Source: Ypsolopha sequella (lineage: Eukaryota; Arthropoda; Insecta; Lepidoptera; Ypsolophidae). Taken from it: a stretch of 64,000 nucleotides of DNA. The position numbers were made by a program, and so were the translations under genes. The DNA is taken from contig OW203992.1 in NCBI GenBank assembly GCA_934047225.1, positions 4,825,501 through 4,889,500 on the forward strand, written 5' to 3'. Below the pieces are notes generated by a model. The model had not been told where the DNA came from, did not search any database, and worked only from the letters and a program-made list of their open reading frames with translations. Positions within the stretch are counted from its first letter, which is position 1; the number at the start of each line of letters is the position of its first letter. Of the stretch, positions 10,102 through 21,535 are shown in pieces.

Positions 10102-11222
10102 TGTAGCATTCGCTACAAGTATTCAACCTTTTTATATATTTTTAGTCTTTCTTTATCGTTGGCTGCTTTTCTGAATTTTCGAATTCGAATATTTAGAATG
10201 ATCTTGTCAGATTTTTTTTGTTATTTTTCTCATATCAAAGAAGATCGTGACAGAGGAAGGATAAATCTTTTACAAAATAACAAATTTGGTATTTGAAAAA
10301 TTGAAACAGAGCGCATTTGCTCTGAGCATTGTGTAAGCCAGTTTTTCTGCATTTCCTGGTAAGTTTTGTGTAATTTTGGTTTCATTCTCTGAAAATCCTT
10401 TTTGTCCCGTTTCCAACACGTTAATTTCCTTTCCCTCATTTCATAAGCATATCTTGACGCTGTTGTTTTATTTCTTTACAGCGACCCTTCGGGATTTTCT
10501 AAGGGTTCTGGTTCTCCCCAGTTTGATTATTCATTTCTGCTTGAATTCCATCCGCCATCTCGTACGGTTGTACCTATTGAGGCCTGATGTAAGGACCACG
10601 TCCCTGGTGAGCTAAAGCTTCCGATATTAAAATAGAAATCGCCAAGCTTCATCGACTGCTCCCGGGAACACCGGAAACACCCAAAGTCACGAAGAGACCC
10701 TTACCAGGTTTTTAGTATCCGTAGCCTAATATTCAGCATCAATTATTTTTATTCCTTAGTGTAAAGCTAGATAACGATTGCTCGTAACACCTTAATATTA
10801 CGTTTTCTTTCGGATTAGGAGTTATCAAAACTTCCGTGAAATCTTAGTTTAAAGGATCCTATAAACTAGTGTCGACAACCAAATTTAAAATCCATTATTT
10901 TATGAATAAATGCGTCGTTCAAGCTAAAAGGAAATCAAAATCCTAAATAAGTGGAATTAGGCATAATCATTTTTTGATCTAATAAGTTCCTTTGTACCGA
11001 TACTCTTCTGATATTATTGTGTTTTGTACCATATTTTTCTTACTTCGGTTTTGTTATTTTTTGTGTATTTAAAGATAAAGTATACGGTTTATTTATCCAG
11101 ATTTACCTCTTTTTTTGGCTGTCACCAGGCTTGCCTGGTGGCAGTCCAAATTTAGGTCGAAATTACGTTCGTTAATATGTAGTGGCTAAAAATATATTTT
11201 TTTTTTTAAAAATAACGCTACA
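10102..11222 (+). repeat. 3' LTR (1121 bp)
   Basis: Starts and ends as the 5' LTR does, including the palindrome CACCAGGCTTGCCTGGTG (11123-11140). About 855 bp (roughly 10171-11025) lie between the points that are adjacent in the 5' LTR. A T-tract is present at both junctions, so either this LTR gained an insert or the 5' LTR lost the segment by short-homology deletion. A further 10-bp difference occurs near 11095. Confidence 0.75.
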
Positions 11223-11226
11223 ACAT

Positions 11227-12875
11227 GCAGGTCACAACAACCCTTTACGGTTTATCTTTTTAGTATTTTTTTAATCTATTAATTATTTTCATTAATAGGG
11301 TGTCGCATGTATCCGATTTCCATATATTCACTTCCGACATGGTGGTTTTTTATGGCATAGGAATCTACACAGATATTTGTAATTCAAATGGGAACAGAAA
11401 AAGCACTTAAAATGCAAAGCTCTCAAACATTTATCAACGATTCAGTTGCGAATTTAGGCGTTGAACTGGGAAAATTGACAAAAATAAATATTGCAGATAT
11501 ACATACATACAACCTTGTATCCGAAGGGGTTTGCAGACACTACCAATCTCCATCTGACAAACGTCTGACAAAGCCACTTCCACATTCATATGAAGTTTTC
11601 TATTCTGCAAAAGCGGACATTGTTTTTGAAGTGGGTACTTCTTTGGTCGCATCTCTTATAAGGGGCATGTTCAATACTTGTACGTCACTTCCGGAAGTAC
11701 TTTTTTTTAATGAAGGATTATTTTATTTCGTTTTTTAATCGTTCGTTATCTGTTATTTCATTAGCATAGTAAGTTAATGCTATAATATTAATGCTTATAT
11801 GATTACTTTTTTTTATTTATTTTATTATTTATTTATTTGAAGATTTACATGTTTGCATTCTGATATAAAGTAATTATGGATGTTGCTACGTAACCATAGA
11901 CGAATACAACATAATGTAATAATAACATAAAACATATTACATAGTTTAACTAGAACAAATTAAATAATTATGTATGTTTGTATCGTAACATAAGATTTTT
12001 TAATGTAGCAAGAACGCAATTTCAATTTGTGAGCTTCAGATTTAAAGAGGCCTATGGCCCATAAATAAATCTTCCGCGAGCGTCGAAATGATAAAAAACA
12101 TTAAATGGCTTTGCAAGCGTATGCGCTGCCATCACTGACATATTATTATGATATCTATGGCCGCCATTGATTCCTTCCTCTGTGATTGAATAAAGAGGCA
12201 ACTTAAGAAGTATCCACTTAAATAATTTACATTGTATTTATGACACAGCCTACTGCTTTTTTACATAAAAATTTTAGTGTAATACGTATATGATTTAATA
12301 TGGGTATATTGTATAAAAAAATGTAATCGTATTATTAAATTTAATTTCGACCCCTAAACATGTACGATTCAGAAGAACCCCCAAGAACATGAGCACTGAT
12401 GCGTGCCCACTATCTTCAGGGCACACGCGCCAAATGTAAAGACCATTTAAAATTCAACCGTTATTAATGATATGTGGCGGCCTTAATTATGCCGCAGGGG
12501 TGGACTGAAAAGTGAATGTGCGACTTTGATAACGATGTGCCGTTTTTCTTGAATAAAATATAAAATATATCGTCACGGCGTGTCTCCTAAGAGGGTAGCA
12601 GAGATGTTTACCGGTGTTTTTTGGAATCAAACAACACTCGTTCACCCACATTTTACTGATGATTGTTCAAGCAGATCTTATCACAGTGTTTTGCTTCGCT
12701 GTTTAACGAGAGTAAGTATGAATATCTACTATAGATGCATGCTCGTCTCGAATGATCGGATCGGATCTCTAGAATGGATACAATTCAAAAAATCTTCGTA
12801 TACGTCACAATTCGAAAATATTTTGTAAATTTGTATTGGCTGTTTTGTGAATCATACTCTCCAACAGGTCCCATC
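11227..12875. other. No supported gene
   Basis: A 116-codon plus-strand frame at 11388-11738 has no recognised motif. The rest is AT-rich. No repeat boundaries were found. Confidence 0.5.
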
Positions 12876-13269
12876 TTAAGAGGCGAATTTTATTTTTGTC
12901 ACTGTCACTCAAAGCGAAAAATCGCGCAGTGCGAGAGGGGCGGATTCAGGGCAAAAGGGAAAAAAGTTGGTTTTATATTTTTATTAACAAAACTAAAACA
13001 GCTAGCAACATTTCAAATATCAAATCAATAGATATTGTTAAAACACACCTAATAAAATATGTTTGAGTTCTTTAAATGGTTCCTATTCGTCAAACGAGGA
13101 GGAAAAAGTGTGTTTGAAGACCTCATTTCAACAATTATTTCTATCAAGGAAAATTTATCCAAACATGTTTTCCAATTTCAAAACCCTAGATTATATACCT
13201 ATATAGTCAACATGCATATACCAGAAACTGATTATAATTTTCCCGTATTTTTTTCGCATATAGCCTTAA
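12876..13269 (+). mobile_element. TTAA-flanked MITE, family C, copy 1
   Basis: TTAA-GAGGCGAATTTTATTTT at the left and the complement TTAA-GGCTATATGCGAAAAAAA at the right give inverted ends with a duplicated TTAA. An inverted second copy occupies 20424-20847. An internal stretch (GCGAGAGGGGCGGATTC ... TTGGTTTTATATT) is recognisably related to family B (3960, 48505), so B and C are subfamilies. Confidence 0.7.
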
Positions 13270-13344
13270 CAAGCTTTTCCAATAACGAATGTGAAATTAA
13301 CAATTCTTTGGGAAAATTTATCATATTTTTATTTTTTGTATAAT

Positions 13345-13405
13345 TAAAACAATGTATAAAAACTTATTTTCGAAATATATTTCGGCCCACTTTGGGGCCG
13401 GCATC
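13345..13405 (-). repeat. Hairpin motif CTGATGCC...GAAATAT, fragment
   Basis: On the minus strand CTGATGCC is followed by a GGCCC/GGGCC stem and then GAAATATAT. The downstream TTGTTTTAAT is shared with 45849-45920. It recalls hammerhead ribozymes of Penelope-like elements, but the CUGANGA core is not intact. Confidence 0.4.
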
Positions 13406-15346
13406 AGACGAATTATAAACAGTAAGTAAATGACATAAAATATATATACAACCTTATGACTAATGAGTTTTAATGAATGACATTTGAGTATGAATAAAAA
13501 TATATATATACAAATTTATCAGTATCAAGAATCAATCCTTTAAGTTATTTACATCACAACACTCGGTAATTGAATAGTCATAAAATAGTGAATAGTCTAA
13601 ACGCTAATTTATTTAAGCTCTAAATGGCAAGCTATTTGTTTACTGCCCATTTACAATTTGAATTGTCCAACCGCCCATTTTACGATTTTTAAACACATCC
13701 ATCTTCACATGCTTGCAAAATTTACGCGCGAACAAATGTTAGTCCATCGTGGTAACAACCAAGTTAATTAGACCGTTGGTTTGACTTTTATTGGGTGACA
13801 ATAACGGCGAAGATTGATTAGCTCAGTTTTGTCCAATGATCTTGGTCTGTTGGGACAGTCGAGCACACACGTGATTATGCAAACGAGATGTACAGCTCCC
13901 TCTGGCGACTGCGGCCAGTTGCTGCGCTAGTTTATGATGTCGTAGAAATATTGTTGGATCCGTTATTTTGCGATTAAGAGTAAAATTTTATTTTTTTGAC
14001 AAAATATGGCATTTTGAAGAAATAAATAGAACATAAAATATTAAAAATTCTTTTGATCTAACAATAATAATGGTTTGCATTTTTGCGAGTAACATAATAC
14101 TAATGTTAAGATAAGTTTTAAATTTGTACACAAATGTAAAGTATAAATTTAAGCACCGACTAAACAGCTACAAAAATTTCTTTAAAAATTCCGTAAAAAT
14201 AGTTAGTAAATAGATTATGAAGGAACAAACTTACCCAAAGCGCACTACGCATTAGAAAATCAAACAAAAAAATAATTATCAAAAAGTTATTATGATTCAG
14301 TCATCAGCTGAAACTCGAACCACAACCATTTTTTTTTCCATTTTGGGTGCTTATTACTTTTGAGTACCAAACCGATGAATTTCACTCAAAACATATTAAA
14401 TTAAACTTACTATACTTACACTAACGCAAAAATATTTATCACTTTTTTTTATTATGTGTGAGGATTCTCGTTTTTCCAGTAACACATCCACCACTTACGC
14501 ATATTCCCGTTGCATTTAGTGAATTTACTGTCAGTAGTCGAGTCGTTTTGTTGGCCATTGAATTAAATTACGGGACTAAACGGCCATAAAGTTTTAACGG
14601 CCTATTCTAAGGCCAGTTCTGGAGAGTCATGGTCAGTACGTGTCCTATGTTGTTAACAAGATAACTTTAAAAAATACATTTTTTTTTCATAAATCAAGAA
14701 AAGTACATCCTTTTTGTTTTTATAAACAGCAGTAAGAGTCAGCTCGAGGGTACAAAGCTTCTTTATAACGGCAAGTGTGCAAGAAATTTAGTAATATACC
14801 CTCATACAAAGTGAGACGTGAAACATATTGCTTCTTTTATATAGTACATGACGTAGAAAATTTTTATGAAATGCGGTGTGCTGAAATAACCTATTACTTC
14901 CCTCGACTGCCGTATTTGAAGCGAAGGTGTACCCTCCAATTACTTTAAGCACTTTTGTATACGATCCTTCTTTTTATCGGGAGAACCTAGAACTTTATTT
15001 TTATTTTTTCAGTTTTTATTTACCTTCAATTAACGTCTTGCATATTTATAGTAACTTTTAAGAATCCTGAAGAAAGATAAAAGGATTCTTCAAATTATAT
15101 TTGAAGATGTTTGTAAAATATAACGAATATATTTTCAATTGGCTTTTTGATAGCATGATCATTTCTAGAGATTGCGGTTTTATAAAAAAAAACTCAAAAG
15201 AAATATTTGGCTTCAGCCTTAAGATTATACGTACCTACCTACATAAGTACATAGTCCTAATTATAGTAAGATCAGTTTTGGCGTGATGTGGCAAATACCT
15301 TTAGCTTTTTGTATACTTTGTACAAGTTGCGTTTCTAGGCCAGGCA
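13406..15346. other. No supported gene
   Basis: Nearly 2 kb of AT-rich unassigned sequence. Only short frames occur and no repeat ends are recognised. Confidence 0.5.
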
Positions 15347-15722
15347 CAAAATAGTAGTTTATGCTACAAGGGCGCAAAGGAATAAATTACGAGGACGATT
15401 TTAAAAACGTAACCGAGTAATTTATTGCTCTTACGCCCGTGTATCATACTACGTTTTTCAATGCATAGTGTGAGGAAATAAAACAAATATAATTTTGTGA
15501 ACTTTAAATTATAATTGGCTCAAAAGGACTGTATCCATAGCCGTTAAACGGTGTAAAAAAAGTATAACGTCTATGGTACACAGGAAAGGCTGCAGGTTAG
15601 CCAACCATTGTAAATAAATAAAAAAAATAATAACAATAAAGCCCTAGGGCAAAATAATCGACTTTCTGTTCGGTTTTGATGCATAAAAAGTGGACCTTTA
15701 CAAGCACATGCATTGAAAAATC
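15347..15722 (+). repeat. Dispersed repeat E, copy 1
   Basis: Shares a full-length alignment with 25508-25828 (inverted) and 43940-44277. The head folds on itself: TAGTAGTTTATGCTACA and ATAAATTAC recur inverted within about 130 bp. The tail contains CAGGAAAGGCTGCAGGTTAG and an AATAAAGCC motif. No coding frame is shared by the three copies. Confidence 0.7.
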
Positions 15723-16762
15723 GTTTATTACAGCCGTGCCGCAGTTGTTATAACGTTGTCAAAAATAGCTAGCTTGAACTGGAGGTGACTTTTTAGGATC
15801 AACGACCCAAGATCAACCACGATTCTCTATCTAGAAAAATAGCAGGCGCATTTACACCGGTGCCGTAGTGCATACGGCTTTACTACCGGGAGCGAGACTG
15901 CGACATCTCGATATTGGATTGAAAATAAATTCAATGAACGTAACGTGAAATGTAAGTTTGCAACCAAATAAGGTGCATTGTTAAAGTTCTTCGCCAGATA
16001 TTTGGAAGAAGGCATTACTAGGTTAAACGATCAAGATCATTAGGTTGCGTGTAAAATACTACACCGCAAAAGGGTCTGGCCAGGTATCTTTTGTTATCAC
16101 TAATCCTATTGTTAACGCCTAATGACCGTCTAATAAGTGCAATAGGGCCTTGGTATTTGAAACGTACTATACCAGGCAACCATATCGTCACCCCAGTGCT
16201 TAAATGGCCAACGGACCATTTTTGGAAAATATATTTTTTCATATCTACATGAATGTGTCCATGAAAATAAACAGATATAAAAAAAATTTGTCAAGTTTGG
16301 TCGGTTGGCTATTCAAGCACTGGAGCAGCGATATTCAAACTATAAAAAAAATATGACAGATGTTTTTAAATTGTTGATAAAGACACAAACAATAGCGCAA
16401 AGGGGTGGAGTAAGTTGCAGATTTCACTGAAAAAAGGAGGAAATAAAATTCTTGTATGACGGAAATGAAATATTTCAACCAAGATCGGACGATTTACCTT
16501 AACACACGGCAATACATCTCGGCATATTAAAAACTTTACCCAGAGCAGTGCACATGAGGTACAGCAAGCAATTTTGTACGTGACAGTACAAGACGATGCC
16601 ATAGTGAGAGGGTAATTCTTTATCGTACCCATAAGTTAGGATAAGTATTGTCCTTACCCTGCGGATGACATCAGCGTGAAACAATAGACTTTGACATGTC
16701 ATGAGCAGGTAAGTAATAGCTTTAGTAACATTTTTAGAACCCTTCAAAGTGTTATAAATTGT
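15723..16762. other. No supported gene
   Basis: Unassigned sequence. Minus-strand frames at 15827-16015, 16018-16242 and 16366-16747 are short and share no domain. Confidence 0.5.
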
Positions 16763-17091
16763 ATTAGAGTGAATTTCAAACTAGAAAATATCAATCAGAA
16801 ACAAATCCAAAGACAAGAATTTGAAAAAAAATCCCCAAGGCGTGAAATCACATAACGCCCTCGTGAGCGTTCTGTATGTGCAGTACAAGCTAGTATATCA
16901 AGCAGATGCAAAAATAACAGTGGACAAGTATGATGGAAGAATTCGCCGGTCTAGGTAGGAACCTCGGTGGCGCAATTCGTAGCGCGCTTGTCTTGATAAC
17001 AAGAGGTCGCAGGTTCGAATCCTGGCCCGGGGAATTCTTGTTTTTGGTTTTGTTTCTGATTGATATTTTCTAGTTTGTAATGCACTCTAAT
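16763..17091. mobile_element. MITE carrying a tRNA-like sequence
   Basis: Inverted termini of about 55-60 bp: the left starts ATTAGAGTGAATTTCAAACT, and the complement of the right starts ATTAGAGTGCATTACAAACT, continuing through CTAGAAAATATCAATCAGAA in both arms. Next to the right arm is a 73-base tRNA-like sequence. Pieces of the same element recur near 43470-43515 (interior) and 47250-47360 (tRNA-like 3' part plus right arm). Confidence 0.7.
16961..17033 (+). pseudogene. tRNA-like sequence within MITE
   Basis: Folds as a cloverleaf: D-arm GCGC/GCGC, anticodon arm CTTGT-CTTGATA-ACAAG, T-arm with GGTTCGAATCC (B-box). The acceptor stem has two mismatches plus a wobble, and the outermost T-stem pair is mismatched. 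The loop would give anticodon TGA, but the short variable loop is not that of tRNA-Ser and base 37 is not a purine. The D-arm GTGGCGCAAT recalls tRNA-Arg or tRNA-Ile. A mobile tRNA-derived promoter is more likely than a working tRNA. Confidence 0.6.
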
Positions 17092-17164
17092 AATATTTAG
17101 AGTATTCATAGCGATGGATTTCGCAAAATAAACATAATCTTAGTGTTATAAATTCTTTGAATTT

Positions 17165-17932
17165 CTTAATGTTTTTTCACAAATAAAAACTGGCCAAGTG
17201 CATGTCGGGCTATGCGCAGTGTTGTGTTCCATAGTTGCCAGTCACAAAATGCAGACTTAAAAGGTTCATAAACTTATATTTACTACCTGTTTTACACTAA
17301 CAACCTTGTCTAAATGTGAGGTGTGTCTGGATCGTAGCAGATGGAAATCTGTAGTCTCTGTGTACTCCTTTGGGAGACAGGCGTGAGTATATGTATGTAT
17401 GTAACTTTATCTAAGAAATTTTCAATAGAATTTGTACGAAATTTTCCTTTTACTTCTCTAAGTACATTTTATAAGTTGTTCGACTATTACTCGTTAACTT
17501 GTAAAGCCTACTTAACTGTGATACTTTTTCTTTTAACTTCGTTACATAAACTTGTGCCGTGAATTTTTTCACATACCTAAAAACAACCGTTTAGCTGGCT
17601 GGGGGGTGGATACTTGACTCTAACAAAAATTAACTCTCTTTTATTTCGTAAACGGATCCCTGAACCTAAAAATGGTTTTCACACACCCGCAATATTTTTG
17701 AACGATCTGTCCAACGACACCCACTTTAAGTCTAGCGGAAGTAATCTAAAAACATATATATTTTATTCAATGATATTGTTTTACCACTTTGTCAGCGTGA
17801 TAAATATGTATACCCATGCCAAATTACAGCTGTTTAGTACTAATAGTATTTGAGCTAAGCCGCGGAGAGACAGACGGACGGATCAGCGAAGCTATAAGGG
17901 TTTCCTGTTAACTACGGAACCCTAAAAAACTA
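17165..17932 (+). mobile_element. Degenerate GGCCAAGTGC inverted-repeat family copy
   Basis: Begins near 17182 with AACTGGCCAAGTGCATGTCGG and ends near 17932 with CTACGGAACCCTAAA after the GACAGACGGACGGA motif, the ends seen in the copies at 38686-39180 and 39778-40076. It is decayed and contains a LINE remnant at 17330-17400. Confidence 0.45.
17330..17400 (+). repeat. LINE C-terminal remnant
   Basis: GATCGTAGCAGATGGAAATC to GGAGACAGGCGTGAGTATA matches the segment at about 7082-7146 and that at 59845-59895. Confidence 0.5.
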
Positions 17933-18508
17933 TTTACGCCCTGGCAATATAACAAATAACATGATATAGCCTTATTTGTGTTTTGTTTTAGATATATAGA
18001 GTAGTCTAAGGTTTTCGTTGTTTTCTTTTCTTTCAAATTGTCATTTGATTTGCTAACTTCCTGATATTGGCAGAAAACATTGACAGAAAGCAAGCTAAAT
18101 AAAATTAACTGTGAGTTCAATGAAGTTTCGCAATTGGTGTTTCACGGCGAAAATCAACAATAAATAATATTTTTGGCATCATTGTGATTGATATAAAAAA
18201 GTGATTATAAATAAGTGAGGAGGCTTTCTGTTTTCCCCGGTAATTAATTTATAATATAATTTGACCAGATTATTTTTGACCAGATATATATTATAATATA
18301 ATATATAATGAATATTCCGTACACCTTAACAAATCATTGCTACTTTTTGTTTATTATTTTTTCGATAAAATCTAGCACACGTCGGATTTTGTGACGCACG
18401 AAATATGAGCTGGATAAAGTAAACACTACATTTCCTTGAATTTCCTATCTAAATTTTACATTTAAAACTATTACGGGGATTCTTATAATAAAACATAACA
18501 ATAAACAT
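17933..18508. other. No supported gene
   Basis: AT-rich. No gene or repeat ends recognised. Confidence 0.5.
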
Positions 18509-18750
18509 TCTGTCACGACATGAATCCCCAAGGGTGTCAGAGGTGTTGCCAAGTGTGAACTGTAAATTCAAGTCACAGTCCATACTTGATAAACCTGCTT
18601 TTCACCGACGATTATTACGTCCCAAACGTGATGGGTTGTGAGCTCTGTCGTCGTAATTCGGGCACAAGTGGACCAGAAACATGAGGATTCAACCCCGGCC
18701 CCCGACCTCTGGGTCAGAAGGCGGTCGCTCTACCACGCGGTCATAGACGC
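18509..18750 (-). mobile_element. tRNA-headed SINE
   Basis: Read on the minus strand from about 18750: GACCGCGTGGTAGAGCGACC (A-box region) and then GGTTGAATCC (B-box) form a tRNA-like head. A body follows with TTGTGCCCGAATTAC and GACGTAATAATCGTCGGTG, then GTGAACTGTAAATTCA..., ending near CATGTCGTGACA. The body is shared with 28446-28655, 31050-31172 and 48100-48446, marking a dispersed polymerase-III-type SINE family. Confidence 0.65.
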
Positions 18751-19489
18751 GGTCAACAATAATTTTAAAAGCATTGATGAGTTCCCTTTATTGTACAGTA
18801 TTATCACGTTTTTTTTTTATTTAATATTTTACAATGTCGATCAAGGGACTACAGCAAAGGTCCACACAGGAACCAGGTAAACCTAGACGCCCCGAGATAC
18901 CGCAAAACTCTAGCGATAAAATAAAATAAAAATGAATCATGACATCCCTCGATATTTCTATCTATGAGCCGGGTATCTGTTTTCCTGCCCACTTTATAAA
19001 CGTTTACCTACTTTTATTGCAGGGCTGGTTGGAGGAAGGTAAAGTAATATGAACTGACATCGATTCGATAAACAAAAATATAACTCCGATTTCATTTACT
19101 GAAATTGGTACTAAGTACCACTTTTTTGGAAAGAAATAGAAAAGTCCTACCTAGATATTTTTAAGGAAACTAAGCATTACGATGAGGGAGGCCCTGGTCA
19201 GAACCACCTCTAGTTTTTTTTTCAAGCTAGTATTATATTTGATACACTTGTCCTAATATTCATACACATTTTTTTCTAATACTTTAAATTATGTAATACT
19301 ATAATTTGTTATTTAAGAAAACTAGATAACATAGATTACATAGCCTAGATAAAATAATATGTATATTAAATGTATGTATATTTTTATATTTATATATGTG
19401 TATGTAGATCTTATATGTTATATTATTATGCATATATTATTAAAAGATAATATTTATAAATTAATTAATTAATTACTTATTTGGCACTA
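18751..19489. other. No supported gene
   Basis: AT-rich; strongly TA-rich at 19360-19470. No feature. Confidence 0.5.
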
Positions 19490-19608
19490 CCCTTGTAATC
19501 TCCACATCACCAAAGGTTAACTGGTAGAGAATGCTAATTAGCATTAAGTTCGCCTTTGTGCATTGTATACTTATTTTGTGCAATAAAGAATTTACATACA
19601 TACAAACT
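19490..19608 (+). repeat. Retroposon 3' tail
   Basis: TAGCATTAAGTTCGCCTTTG, then TGTGCAATAAAGAATTTACATA, resembles the 3' UTR end of insect LINEs, with a poly(A)-signal-like AATAAAG. No coding portion is attached. Confidence 0.4.
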
Positions 19609-19846
19609 AGAAATAAATTGGCTAATAAATAAATTAATAACCACTTTTTTACAAAAATTATAAAAGCGTATTATAAAGCGTAGATCTAGGAGCAAAAGTT
19701 TTTTTGTGAAAACTTATAAATAACTTATAATAGTTATAATAAATTAATAGATTTAATAATAGATAGAACTCGTTGTAGCTTAACTTATATATTTATTTTT
19801 ATTTAATTAATAATTATTTTTTCCCTTTTCTAAAGTGTGCAAACAA

Positions 19847-20021
19847 ATCTTGAATTAAAACACTTGTACTTGTAGTTTCACTTTATTTGTGTTAACTCCC
19901 AACCGGTTTCGGATTTTATTCCATTTTCAAGGGAAGATTTTAAATGGAATAAAATCCGAAACCGGTTGGGAGTTAACACAAATAAAGTGAAACTACAAGT
20001 ACAAGTGTTTTAATTCAAGAT
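19847..20021. repeat. Perfect palindrome, 80-bp arms
   Basis: Arms 19847-19926 and 19942-20021 are exact reverse complements over 80 bases, separated by 15 bases. It contains AACCGGTTTCGGATTTTATT on the left arm. The lack of any mismatch points to a recent origin or active arm correction, unlike the diverged foldbacks elsewhere in the window. Confidence 0.85.
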
Positions 20022-20423
20022 GTGTTTCAAGTTTCACCAAGTGCCGACAATCGCAAGTATAAATTTTGTGCAAACGAAGTTGTATAGTATTGAAGCAAAA
20101 GATTTTGTTAAGCGCGAGTTTGGACGTTTAATATTTTTTTTCAAATCTACTATTGTAGTTTTATCCCTGAAATAAGCAGCACGAGTATGTTGCGACAAAG
20201 CTCGCGGACATTGCTATTGTTTATGTAGAAACAGGTGCGGGATTTCAGACCGAATTGTATAATACACTCGAAGGCGACTACCACGGCTAGGGTTACCACA
20301 AACAAAAGGAATTTTCGACACGTCAAGAATTCTGGCCTTCTGTCAGGTAATGAGGGAAAATAGGAGTTGTCAGGAATTTTAAAGAGAGAATGAATAAATA
20401 AATGCTTTACATTATTATATTTA
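20022..20423. other. No supported gene
   Basis: Unassigned sequence between the palindrome and the next TTAA element. Confidence 0.5.
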
Positions 20424-20847
20424 TTAAGGCGATATGCGAAAAAAATACGGGTGTTTCTTTTCTGTGTATTTCATGAAATATACGTAAAATTTGAATAAAT
20501 TTCTGGTATATGCATTTTGACTATATAATTTAGAGTTTTGAAATTGGAAAACATGTTTTGATAAATTTCCCTCGATAGAAATAATTGTTGAAATGAGGTC
20601 TTCAAACACACTTTTTCTCCTCGTTTGACGAATAGGAACCATATACAGAACTCGAACATATTTTACAAGGTGTGTTTCAACAATATAGAGCGATTTGATA
20701 TTTGAAATTTTGCTAGCTATTTTAGTTTTTTTAATTAAAATATAAAACCAACTTTTTTCCCTTTTGCCCTGAATCCGCCCCTCTCGCTCTGCGCGATTTT
20801 TCGCTTGGAGTGACAGTAACAAAAATAAAATTCGCATAGCCTCTTAA
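20424..20847 (-). mobile_element. TTAA-flanked MITE, family C, copy 2 (inverted)
   Basis: TTAA-GGCGATATGCGAAAA at 20424 and TTAA at 20844-20847 frame an inverted copy of 12876-13269. A 137-codon minus-strand frame covers it but is merely open in this copy; the corresponding frame in the other copy is not maintained. Confidence 0.7.
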
Positions 20848-21064
20848 GTTACTTTGTGTTTGTAACAAAAACTGTTGATAATCGCACTGCCGCCGCATTA
20901 AAGTAAAACCTTAGCGAAGATTTCAGGAAATTTATTGAATATAATTAAAAGTCAGGAACTCATGTTACTGATTCTGGTAACACTAACCACAGCGATGGTA
21001 ACACAAACTAAGAAGACATTTTTCTCAGAAGTATTTAGTAGCTGTCTCTTGATTTGAACGGTAA

Positions 21065-21535
21065 GTTGAACCAGAAAATATGTAGAATGAGGTAAAGTAT
21101 CATAAATTATGTTCTATATAGACTATACTGCTAGGGTTTTGTGATATATAATTAGACGGGTTCATTTGAATAGGGTGCCTACTTAGACAAGCTTAATTGG
21201 CAGACTAGCTCCCCTTAATCTACCAAGACCCAAAGTTAACTAATACAAAAGTTTTATTTTCTCTGTCACATAGATTCGAGTCATAATAAATGATTAAAAA
21301 GTTGAACCAGAAAGTATGTAGAATGAGGTAGAGTAAAGTACTTATCACAATTATGTTCTATGTAGACAATATAATAGGGTTTTGTGATTGTGATATATAA
21401 TTAGACCGGTTCATTAAAAATAGGATGCCCACTTAGACAAGCTTAATTGGTAGACTAGCTCCCCTTAACCTCTTAAGACCCAAAATAAATCAATATAAAA
21501 GATTTTTTCTCTGTCACATAAACCCGAGCCACGAT
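21065..21535 (+). repeat. Two-copy tandem duplication, ~236-bp unit
   Basis: The unit beginning GTTGAACCAGAAA at 21065 repeats from 21301. Both units carry AATGAGGTA, ATATATAATTAGAC, GACAAGCTTAATTGG, TAGACTAGCTCCCCTTAA and CTCTGTCACATA in order. They differ by substitutions and small indels. Non-coding. Confidence 0.8.

Larger units (their letters stand above)
8198..11226 (+). mobile_element. Non-autonomous LTR retrotransposon with 4-bp target duplication
   Basis: Two direct repeats starting TGTAGCATTCGCTACAAG and ending AACGCTACA (8202-8459 and 10102-11222) bound the element, and the sequence ACAT sits immediately outside both ends as a target duplication. The LTRs keep the TG...CA ends of retroviral-type LTRs. 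A primer binding site follows the 5' LTR. The 1.6-kb interior lacks gag, protease, reverse transcriptase and integrase, so the element must have moved with enzymes from a relative. No clear polypurine tract precedes the 3' LTR. The 4-bp duplication fits Ty3/gypsy-type integrases, but this is only suggestive. Confidence 0.8.

Noticed and set aside
16961..17033. Functional tRNA gene
   Set aside because: Acceptor and T-stem mismatches, an anticodon that disagrees with the variable loop, and location within a MITE with fragment copies elsewhere.
20424..20837. 137-codon minus-strand gene
   Set aside because: It coincides exactly with a TTAA-flanked MITE, and the equivalent frame is not kept in its sister copy.
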